Shown piece by piece: positions 47,390-64,000 of a stretch of 64,000 bases of DNA. How positions within the stretch are numbered: position 1 is the first letter of the stretch; each line of letters begins with the position of its first letter. The notes under the pieces were generated by a model. The model was not told the DNA's origin. It saw only the letters and a program-made list of their open reading frames with translations, and ran no database searches. The stretch is from the NCBI GenBank assembly GCA_009739215.1, contig VSJF01000001.1, positions 496,001-560,000 of the forward strand, read 5' to 3'. The position numbers and the translations under genes are program-made. The stretch is from Floccularia luteovirens (taxonomy: Eukaryota; Basidiomycota; Agaricomycetes; Agaricales; Squamanitaceae).

Positions 47390-50089
47390 ACTGCGACAAG
47401 CATTTTCGGATGAAGATCTCGGACGACCTGGTATCGGACAGAGGATTCAAGTTGTGCTTGGTAGTCCTTGCCCTCCTTCAAGATTGTGTATCCCCCAATG
47501 TGTTAGGGAAGTTACTTTCTGTCGATGTAGAGGATACGGAACGCATCGTGCGCCGATTAGGATCTGTAATCATCATACCAAAGAATGCAGATAGGGAGAT
47601 GAGAATGTTACACGCAAGTTTCCCACAGTTTCTCGTCGATGAGCAGCGGTGTAATAACCCTACATTCTACATCGATTCAAACAAGCACCATAATCATATT
47701 GCCAGACATTGTCTGGAAGTCATGACGAAAGACTTTATGCTCACGGAGAACATTTGCAAGCTTGAGGATCCCTTATTATTGAAAAAGGACATTCAAGACT
47801 TACAGGAACGTATAAAAAATTACATGCCCGCGCACCTTCAGTATGCATGCATCCATTGGGCCACACATCTGACGCAGAGCGAAGCGACGGCGGAACTCCT
47901 CGATTTAGTGGAGAAGTTTACGACGATGAACTTACTCCCTTGGATCGAGGCGCTTAGTTATATGAATCGTTTGGAGGGCGCAGTTCCAGCAATACTTGCA
48001 ACGCTCCGTTGGTGGTCGGTTAGTAATTACTTTCTTTATTCTAGTTGATGTCGTATAATCTCAAGCCTCGCCGACAGAAGAATGTGCAAGTCAAAAGTAA
48101 CGTTCCTGAAGTAATGAACAACGCATACCGATTCATTCTCGAGTTCTTCACGTCATTTAAGGATCGCCCGAGCGAGATATACAATCTTGCCCTCTCTTTT
48201 TCACCGCACTGCGAGTTAATTCGGCTATATGGTACAGCGACTACTCGAAATGGTAATCATCGGACTGCTGTGCGACTACTCACACCACGAAAACCAACAT
48301 GGGGACCTTGCCTACGAGTAATTGAAACGAACGGAGGGTCTGTACATTGCTCCGAGTTTTCCCCAGATGGACACTGGATCGCATCGGGTTCAAATAATGG
48401 TGACGTGTACATATGGGATTCCAGAGTTGGTACGCAGAAACACAAGTTAATTGGTCACACGAGTATTGTTTATGCCATCGCATGGGCACCGGACGGGCGG
48501 TCGATTGTTTCTGGTTCGAAAGATGGGACATTACGAGTGTGGAACGTTGCATCTGGTGCAGAAACAAGGCAGCAAATAGTCAAAGATAGTGTGAAGCTAG
48601 TTGCGTGGAATGAGACTGGAGAACAGATTATTTCTGCTACTACACGAGGCGTGCTTCAGGTGTGGGGTCTAGCAAATGGAAAAAGTATCGAGTTGTTGGT
48701 GAGCATTTCTGGGCTAAATGAGGTGAATGCCATCTCGAAGGATTGCAGCAGGGTAGTGGATGTGGATAATGACGTGGTTAGATTGTGGGACGTTGAAGGC
48801 GGCAGAATCGTAAAAGAAATGACAGGACACAGGTATCCTGTGTCTACAGCTGTTTTTCTGCTTGACGATACACGTGTAGCTTCGTTTGCCCCGGACGAGA
48901 TACTCGTATGGGACGTAGCGACAGGCAATCTCATCAACTCGGTGCAAGATATAACATACCAAACTGCCACATCTTCGAGCAAAGACGTTGTTGCTGCCTG
49001 CGATTCTTACAACATCAGCCTTTGGGACACAAATTCCTGGAAACCTTGCGGTACATTAACCCCCTTGTCATTTTCTGGCCCTGTATCATTCTCGCCAGAT
49101 GGATCGCGGCTTGTCTCATCATCAAATTCTTCTATCCAGATCTGGGACATGTCCCAGCCCATAATGGATTCACCAACAGAATACACCCTTATAAAACGTG
49201 TGATTTTCTCGTTGGATGGTTCACGTATTGCAGCTCTCACTGACGAATCGATTTCAATCTGGTCCTTCCGAATCCAAATCTGGGGATCCACCTTGGGCTA
49301 TTGATGGATTGTTCGCTGCTGCTGCTCTCTCCCCTGATGCAAAGAAACTCGCTGTCATAGACAAGCAGTACACCATCTGTTTGTGGAGTCTCGCATCATC
49401 CACGGCGACTTTCTCGCGTATCCTCTCCTCCGAGATGGAATGGGAATGTGTGATCGCTTGGTCCCCTGATGGCTGCTGGATTGCGAGCATGACTGGTACG
49501 GGGATCGGCGTGTTGGATGCTGTAACTGGAAAACTTGTGAAGCTACTCGACTTCAATTTCAGGCCTGATATGGTTTGGACCTCAACCTTCTACATGGATT
49601 TTTCTACGGATTCAACATTGATATACCTCACATTTAACGAGATCCATGAATCTCATGAACGACGTATCGGAGAACGGATATATAAGTGGACGGAAGGGGA
49701 GAATATGGATGTTGAGACATTTAGGTGGAAGCCAAATGGAGAGGCGAAGTTTTCAGAGGAAGACGGGTGGATTGTGCGTAAAAACGATGGGAAGAAGTTG
49801 TGCTGGTTACCCCCATCCAACAGGTCGTATAATTCATGGCAAGGACACAATTATTTTGTTACTTTATCATCTGGGCAACCCACAATTTTGTATTTTGACG
49901 GTATCTGAACATAGGTAATAAAGTAAATCTATAATGCATAGTTCCACCGCCTCGGTTTTGTATGACAGAGAACACTGAACATATTTGTTTTTTTTTCCAT
50001 CCAGTCGGTGCATGATGAGCGAGATCTAGAAGCTGATATTCAAGTGGTGAAAGTATGGTGTATTATGTTATTGTATTCTGTATAATACA

Positions 50090-51517
50090 TCAGTCTTGTG
50101 GAGGAACGTATGGCTCGATAAGCATCTTGCTGAATTCTTTAAGCTTCTCTGGACCCCGCACTTCCTCTGTAAGTAATGGAAGCTTGATAATATGGAAAAA
50201 TTCGTCGTAAAGTTCATGAGCTTCTGTAAGATATTTCTGCTGCATCTTTTGTCGTACGCCACAATGTTCGCAGTTTGAGGCTTGAAAAAAGAATTAATTG
50301 TTAGATATGGAATAAGTGTTCTTGAACGAGAATAACGCACATTTCTTTGGGAAGAGCAATTGATTGACGACGATGTTGTGTGTGTCAATTTCATATGATG
50401 TCAGTTCTTGTACCAACCGTTCTGTCTCGTAAAGCGATAGGAACTCGGAGATGCAGACACAAATGAACGTTGTTTTTTCCTGAGAGGGTGCGAGGGTAGT
50501 GACAAATTAGCTAACTGGATCTCAACGAAGGAGAATGATTAAATTACTGGATCCTTGAATTGAGTGTTCACTTCTGTAATGACTTCACGCATTGATTCTA
50601 ATTTCGCGAACATATCTTCTTGAGATCCGACTTCACCACCCATCATACTTGACATCTTTGGTATTCTTTTAGAGCTATGGAGGTCAATGCCATATTTTAA
50701 CATACCTGGCTGATCATAGGGCCGAATCTAGAACCCAGTGAGCTCAACTTCCCCAAAGCCTTCTCTAACACTGTAGGGAATGATAAGAAACGGAGTGTAT
50801 GTCCAGTTGGTGCGGTATCGAAGACAATCACAGAGTATTGCATCGATTTGACGTGTCTGCAATTGGAATTCCGGTGAAAACATTAAACAAATGAATCGAG
50901 TGCACTGACTTCATGATTTCGGCAAAACTCATGGCTTCGTCAACACCGGGGATAGCGAATGCAAGGTCCTGCATCATCGTCCCCATCATCCCATTCGAAT
51001 CAGCTGGAAAGTGTTAGGTCATTCCGTGCAGCATGAAGAGTATACATACATTGTTCGACCATCTCTTGAATGGCGCTGGTAGGGTCGATCTCCATAGCGT
51101 AAAGGTTGTCGAAACCATTCACTTTGGTGGCATCTTTGGAGAACTTTTGACCGAAAGCATCAGACAAATTGTGAGCTGGATCAGTAGACTGGTCGATTGG
51201 TAGGTTCAGAGAGAAGTAGCGTTTATAGATGTGGGGATTCTTACAATCAGCAAGACTGATTCCCGGGCTCTAGCGAGTTGGATGGCTAGAGAACAGGATG
51301 TTGTGGTTTTTCCTGTTCGAGTGTGGTTATTATTGAAAGTTTATTGTGTTCAAGACTTTCTGACATACCTACACCACCTTTTCCACCTGTACCGGAACAG
51401 AAGGTGTTGAGAGATTGAAACCTGGGTTAGAAAGAAAAATAAAGTACCACAAAAGATCCACTTGAGAGAAGTCTGGTCTATCACATTTTGTAGTGTAGGA
51501 GGTAAAAGATCAGCCAT
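50090..51517 (-). CDS. GET3: GET3/ArsA-type ATPase for tail-anchored proteins
   Basis: The gene is split by about eight introns and encodes roughly 325 residues. It has the deviant Walker A KGGVGKTT (spliced across two introns near 51395-51310). Switch I is [16 protein letters not shown] and switch [14 protein letters not shown]. The Met-rich client-binding region contains GMMGTMMQ and MSSMMGG. The zinc-binding CxxC (CEHC) that holds the dimer together and the C-terminal [16 protein letters not shown] are also present. Get3 is a homodimeric cytosolic ATPase that hands tail-anchored proteins to Get1/Get2 in the ER membrane. The first residues ([15 protein letters not shown]) match fungal Get3. 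It is divergent from SRP68, also an ER-targeting gene. Confidence 0.96.
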
Positions 51518-51651
51518 TATTGTTGAGTTGGAGGTGGAACGAAGGGCAGCTGTACTGGGTTTATGTCAAATCTTTACAATTTATTACCGCGTCCCTTAAA
51601 CACGTCTTCCACCATCTTCCACAACAATCCACGTCACTCTGGTACACTGCT
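51518..51651. promoter_or_regulatory. Divergent promoter, GET3 / SRP68
   Basis: Only 134 bases lie between the start codons of two ER-targeting genes, which makes shared control likely. Confidence 0.6.
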
Positions 51652-53851
51652 ATGTCTAACACCCCAGTGGTAAAATTCACAGGTGGGTAGAATTGTATTA
51701 CAATGATGTCTGGATTAAATGCGCAAATTTAGCACTGCAGCTGGCTAATGAGCAACGAAATGCTTATGGATTGCGTTACAATGACTTTTCTCGCTACAGG
51801 TGCGCTCCTTTGATGTTCATTATACTCTTATTCCTTGTTGTTGAAAACGAATGCAGAAAACATTGCACCAATCGCACCCACAGATTAAGATCCACACTCA
51901 AAATGACCCATGGGAAGGGTCGTGAATTCAAGAAACTTCCTCCACTGACTGCTGATATCATTCGGGATGGACAGTAAAGTCTTCACATCGTTATTACAGA
52001 GATGTAATTATGAATCCTTTTATTCCTACAGCCTCCAGCTGCTCCTGTTTGAGGCGGAGCGCGCATGGGCGTATTCGCAGGACTTGATAGCGTTATCGAT
52101 GCAACCAGCAAACGAAGACAAAGCAAGTACTCTGCGACACAGTGCGACAGGTCGCTTTCGCCGCTCAGTAAATTGGTCTACGCAGCTTCTTTCTCATTGT
52201 CAGACTCTTTATGCTGCTTCCCGCCTTTCGGCGAACAACCTGATGCAAGTCACTATCTATACTATCATCTTGAACGGAAGATTTCTTCGGTATCGCGAAG
52301 AATTCGACGACGCGTTGGTGCAGCTCAGTGTTGCAAAGAAGCTTCTCGATGATCTAGCTTCGACCGCATTGACCAGTCGTGACCAGGCCCTCGCCGTGCT
52401 TTTTGCGGACGAGATTAGTCCGGAAATCAGATACTGTGCGCATGAACTTGGTCGTGAAAAGGCATATGATATCGATAGCATCGTTTCTGAGCTCGCGCCC
52501 AAACATATGAACGGGATTGTGGAGAATGGGGACGCACTTGTCGCGACATTGAAACAAGGTAGCCAAGGTTCAGGGGATGGAACTGCTAGGCAGAGATTGA
52601 AGCAGTTGATGTGGGAAGGTCAGCCAGTTCCAGTACGCAACCCGGAATTGGTGGACGTCCTGTTGAAGGTACAAGAGGCCGAATTAGTTATTGATATTGG
52701 CGACCAACAAGTTGCTGGACAAGCCAAGTCCGCAGCTGTGAAGCGGGATAATCGATCCAAAAAAGGCGTTGCTTCCTATGATCCTATACTCCTTGCATTG
52801 AGTGATGCAGAAGAAGTTGCCCGAAAACTCGCAGAAACTCAAAAGGTATGTACATTTTGTCATATACTCCCATACTGTATTAATTGCTGCTTAGCTTTCT
52901 GGTTCTTCCAAATCTTCGCCTAGTGGAGGGAGGGATATACACTTCTTGCATTCGTATATCGTATATCAGCTGCTCTCCCGACGTGTACAACGCGATCTTC
53001 TCCTGGTGTCCGCACTGCTTGCCTCCCAGCCTGGTGCACGAGTTGGGTCCCGCAGCGTTAAGAAGGCAGCCAAACCAGTCGTGAAGACGAACGTTCTTAA
53101 GCCAGAGCAAGTAGACAGTAGGCTTTATCCAGCAGTTGTCAAATTGCTTGATACGGTTCTACAAGGACTTACTCAGATGCATACACTCAATGTTGTTGAC
53201 GACAGTCCTGATCTTGCTTCAGCAGTAGAAGCTAGGATCTCGTTTACCAAGGCTCGGAGGTACTTTTAGTACATGCTGATTTGTGCAACTCACGTTGACC
53301 GATCAAATAGGTGTCTTTATCTTGCTCGCTGTTATGCACCTTTGAAAAAGTACGCAGAAGCGCTCACACTCACTCAACACGCGACTATCTATGTTCGAGA
53401 AACATATTCGATGTTGTCTCTCTCGAGTTCTGATCCCATCTCGAAAGCGGATCCATGTTTTTTCCCTCTCAACAATACAGATATGAAGGAGATCGAGACT
53501 GGACTCGCCTCTGACAGTCTTCAATTCAAACGGGACTGGTTCGCATATAATGGAGGCTCGGTTAGCAGGGATCCGAACACCTACAAGAAGCCATTGTTCT
53601 TTAATATCGCCTTGAATTATGTTGAGGTAGATATGGACAGACTGGTGGAGCGGGCTGGAAAACGACCTGTTACTGTTCCTGTTGCAGTCTCAGCTCCTGT
53701 AAAGAGCAAGGCTGAACATCAAGAGCCTCAACAAGTTATGGATAAGAAGCCAAGTGCAAAAGCGAAAGTGGAGGAGTCTACTGAGGTTGCGCAAGCTCGG
53801 GCACCAGTGCGGAGTGGACTGAGTAGCTTGTTGGGCGGATGGTGGGGCTGA
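51652..53851 (+). CDS. SRP68: Signal recognition particle subunit SRP68
   Basis: The start codon at 51652 opens a very short first exon (MSNTPVVKFT). A 5' block with NEQRNAYGLRYNDFSRYR, then GREFKKLPPLT and LLLFEAERAWAYS make up the RNA-binding domain. Next come RFRRSVNWSTQL, GRFLRYREEFDDAL and EISPEIRYCAHELG. After the intron at about 52844-52894 the helix LLSRRVQRDLLLVSALL follows. The last exon includes RDWFAYNGGSVSRD, a Lys/Pro-rich linker and LSSLLGGWWG, the end typical of fungal SRP68, near which SRP72 binds. SRP68 binds SRP RNA in the S domain and forms a heterodimer with SRP72. The size (about 600 residues) fits. The exon borders I read are all GT-AG. Confidence 0.95.
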
Positions 53852-54009
53852 GTATATTGTATGTAGCTAGGATATATAAATGTAACAGTGCTGCAGTACC
53901 CTACCATATATAATTGGTATGATCATGAATGTGAGAACCAATTCGCGGAAATTGTGCACAGCCACAGCCACAACCCACTGTAATCGACGACGACCAGCTT
54001 ATCCGGATA

Positions 54010-59050
<5,041 letters not shown>

Positions 59051-59241
59051 CATAGATACTGTAGTAAATTGTAACAGAAGCTGCCAATGAACTTCTTAAT
59101 GATTGATTGTACACTTAATTTGTGATCTAATCAGAGCTTTTCGGTTTAACTTTACCGTAACTTCCAAGCCATTCTGATTTTGGTTTCTACACTCTTTTAC
59201 AACAACAATAAATCTTACACTACACCACTGCGACCTCAAAC

Positions 59242-61382
59242 ATGTCGACGATGGCTGAGCCATTGCAGAACAGTTTCGGGGCTGCTCCCTCATCTTTCAA
59301 GTTCGAGCATTCGTCCCCACTCGATACTCTCGTCCGACGAACTTCGAAAAAGAGAGTCAACTTAACACCCACTACACAAGACTTCGCCGTGTCCTACCAC
59401 GAACAACAACCAATCGCGTACAATGAGTATAATTTGGCTCTGACGTCCGTTTCACAACACTCTGGGGCTGTTCATTCAGAAAGAGGACTGCAAATAACGC
59501 CACCACGACAAACGCAACAACGCCTTGGCAAGCAACTTGAACCAAACTCTCCCCTGCTGCATAGTCACTTTTCGAGGAACTCAACAGCAACCTCCTCGTC
59601 GAATGATAACATGTCATATTTGGATCCAGCTAGGAGTTCAATTGATTCAAGGAACGCTTATCAGGAGGATTTGGACTATCATTATTATGATGACGAGAGT
59701 ATCTACTCTCAAGTTACTGACCACACACCCCCTGCTTTGCGTGATTCGTGGCGTTCTGCTGCCACGTTTGATACAATGCGTCCGACCAATATCCTGGCTA
59801 ACCTTGATGAAACCAATTCATTGAGGTCTGTCACACCTAATGCAAGCCAGACCGTATTTGCACACCCTCCATCCCCAAGTTCCGTGGTTCCTACTTTAGT
59901 TATATCCTCACCGGGACCAGAGGAAAACTATGCGTCGCGATCTGGAAGGACACCTGTCGTAAAACCCATAACATCCAACTTCTCGCGGCCAATGCGACTG
60001 CAGCAGCAGTCTACACCTTCATTTGAGAAACCACCCAGGCCCGTAGATGATGGAGAACAGAAACGAAGGGTGCTAGAACGAAATGCGCGCCGGGCACCTT
60101 CTCCAAATTTATTCCACTCTGAACCACCTTCATTCGTTAACTTGATATCGAATCAGACCCTAAATATGCCTGCTATCGACAGTAGGAGTAAGAGCACAGC
60201 CTCATCTACTGTCATTGCCCCGAGTAAGCAATCACCAAGCCCTCCGACTCTCATAAACGATCGTTCGGTAGCCACACGCAGCAAAAGTCCAAATCCAGCT
60301 AACCGATCCCCTCTTGGTTTGCACAGCAATCCAGAGCCATCAATCTTAGCCACACATTCATCTGCACCCAATCCGCACGGAAACAATAACTCCTCATCAA
60401 GTAATACGTCTCACAGCTTGTTAAATGCTGCGGACCGCCCATCAAGTCGTGCTGATTCACCTGTTAGCTTGTACTCAAATTATTCATATTATCAATACGA
60501 CGGTCTAGTACCCTCCCCCATTGGAAGCCAATATAACCTGCCGTTGACGAACTCGCCTCAAAATATGGGACAGAGACATCCTTCAGGAACACGACCAATC
60601 ACACCAGGATCTGTATCTAAACCTGTCGCTGCTTCAGGTGAGGTATCTGGATCGACTCCTTTAGAATATCTCCAGCTTGGAATACAGCATCATGAAGCAA
60701 ATCGGTTGCGGGAGTCGGCTATTTGTTTTGAGAAAAGTGCAAGGGAAAATGGAGGTTGTGGGGTGGGGATGCTTATGTGGGGGCTAACGTTGAGGCATGG
60801 GTGGGGTTGTGAGAAGAATGAGAAAGTGGGATTTAAGTGGCTCCGTAAGGCTGCAGAAAGTGCGGTTGAGGATCTGGAAAGCGCAAGAGGTGGGGGCATG
60901 GATGTGGGTGCGGTTCAGGTGAGTTCTGATGTTCTTGTCCCACCTCAATTCTTGACTATATGTGTCTGATTTTATTAAACTATATGTTGTAGAATGAACT
61001 TGTTTTGGCAATTTATGAAGTCGGGCAGTGCTTTTTCCAAGGTTGGGGCGTTCCGAAGGATCAAAAGATGGCAGTTGTAAGTTTATCAGAACCTCTACTT
61101 TTTTTTTCAGAATCAAATTAAGACAACGCTATAAATAGAGCTATTATCTTGTTGCTGCTCGGCTTGGAGATGCGGATGCGCAAACTGATCTTGCGTTCTG
61201 CCTTGCTAATGGGAAGGGTTGCAAGAAGGACCGTAAAGAAGCGGCCAAGTGGTATCGTGCTGCGGTACGTCATTGTTGTTTGTCTGTTGTGATTTCATCA
61301 CGAAGCTTATACTCTGCTGTAGGTTGCTCAAGGTCAAAGTGACATTGGGTTAGCATGGATATATAAAGAAAAGTTCCAATGA
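59242..61382 (+). CDS. Sel1-repeat protein with long disordered N-terminus, Nif1/Dsf2 type
   Basis: Four exons (59242-60918, 60993-61076, 61139-61264, 61323-61382) give 1947 bases, or 648 residues. Residues 1 to about 470 are Ser/Pro/Asn/Thr-rich and probably disordered and phosphorylated. The C-terminal 170 residues carry Sel1-like repeats: EYLQLGIQHHEANRLRESA, GVGMLMWGLTLRHGWG, YEVGQCFFQGWG, and then DAQTDLAFCLANGKGCKKDR with WYRAAVAQGQSDIG. The protein ends soon after in WIYKEKF. This C-terminus matches fission yeast Nif1 (an inhibitor of the Nim1/Cdr1 kinase) and budding yeast Dsf2. The role here is inferred to be in cell-cycle or wall signalling. The neighbouring PRP16 gene ends 191 bases upstream. 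Confidence 0.85.
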
Positions 61383-61729
61383 GTCGTTCGTTACCGTCTT
61401 CACCTAGTTACTGCTAAGTTATTTCTTTTTGTCTTTCTTTCCACAAATATCATATAATTTATCATACATTGTATATTCTGATCATACATGCATTTATTTT
61501 ATCTGATACTTATGCAAAGAGTCCGAAATGATTTATTCAAGCCTATGTGGAAGTGTTACTGAGCAGACCGGAGTCCTCTACCCTGATATTTTTATATCCA
61601 TTCTGTTCTTGTAATTTTTTATCATGTGCTCACTCCAGTCAATATAAATAACCCGATAGATGTTCCATACTAAAAGAGCGCTCTATCTCTAACCAATGGT
61701 ATATTCATAGTCCAGATGGTGAAACGATA
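61383..61729. terminator. Convergent 3' region, Sel1 protein / MYST acetyltransferase
   Basis: These AT-rich 347 bases between two convergent genes hold both poly(A) regions. No gene is seen. Confidence 0.5.
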
Positions 61730-63799
<2,070 letters not shown>

Positions 63800-64000
63800 T
63801 GTGTAGTGGGAAAGTGAAGTTGTTGGCTGGGTCAGATATTTCTTATGTCTTGCCGAGTCGAAGGAATAGTCAGGCAGGTATCCAATAGGTAATGTCCCCT
63901 AGTCGTCGTTTAATGTAGTGGTGATGTAGAGTGCATAATTCTGGTGGTTAGTAGTACTGGTATGATAGTTGAAAGATCACGGGTATGCATATGAAGCCGG
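63800..64000. other. Upstream region of the MYST gene
   Basis: The window ends in this stretch, which must contain the MYST promoter. No coding frame is supported. Confidence 0.5.

Larger units (their letters stand above)
45579..49908 (+). pseudogene. NACHT-WD40 STAND receptor, right copy (NLR-B), with two frameshifts
   Basis: Exons are 45579-45746, 45799-45965, 46022-46160, 46217-46285, 46339-46366, 46441-48018 and 48078-49908. Domain order is the same as the left copy: a Cys-rich start (MFCGQCCGSFSRR), a helical bundle, NACHT with GGAGTGKST and IIILDALDEC, WD40 repeats (CSEFSPDGHWIASGS, AWAPDGRSIVSGS and others), and the tail GWIVRKNDGKKLCWLP. Compared with the left copy it has one extra C in 47460-47467 (GGTAGTCC versus GGTAGTC), which shifts the frame at IQVVLGS. 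It also has a one-base loss near 49262 that ends the first WD40 frame at 49304; the rest continues in another frame from about 49264. Unless these are assembly errors, no full-length protein can be made. Confidence 0.85.

Overview
The window is a piece of a filamentous basidiomycete (Agaricomycete-type) nuclear genome. Nearly every gene is cut by short GT-AG introns of about 45-60 bases, and the gene content (BIM1-like copper protein, DUF7704 membrane protein, NACHT-WD40 STAND receptors, secreted double-psi beta-barrel proteins) is typical of mushrooms. Gene models below were assembled by hand by joining reading frames across GT...AG introns. Where exon sums are given they were checked for phase.

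Region 1 (0-13.4 kb) is rich in metal and sulfur genes: a 3' gene end, frataxin (-), a single-domain rhodanese (-), a CTR copper transporter (+) followed on the same strand by a BIM1-like histidine-brace copper protein (+), a small conserved unknown gene (+), a tandem-rhodanese 3-mercaptopyruvate sulfurtransferase (-), and V-ATPase subunit C (+) divergent from it. Region 2 (14-27.7 kb) is housekeeping: a large multi-KH RNA-binding protein (-), an RWD-RBR E3 ligase of the RNF14/Itt1 type (-), a URB2/NPA2 ribosome-biogenesis protein (+), and BCP1/BCCIP (-).

Region 3 (27.8-50 kb) looks like an accessory island between BCP1 and GET3. It holds four tandem same-strand copies of a secreted DPBB (RlpA-like) protein gene with duplicated promoters, the fourth copy decayed. 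After these come a relic of a STAND receptor C-terminus, a DUF7704 membrane protein with an 8-base exon, and two NACHT-WD40 receptors in head-to-head inverted orientation. The two receptors share two blocks of near-perfect identity, one of them spanning introns, inside otherwise diverged sequence. This is the pattern of recent gene conversion. Both receptors carry inactivating lesions in this sequence: one nonsense codon in the left copy and two frameshifts in the right copy.

Region 4 (50-64 kb) returns to conserved genes: GET3 (-) divergent from SRP68 (+), the splicing helicase PRP16/DHX38 (+), a Sel1-repeat protein of the Nif1/Dsf2 type (+), and a MYST histone acetyltransferase (-) with an unusual insertion. 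No tRNA, rRNA, CRISPR array or intact transposon was recognised.
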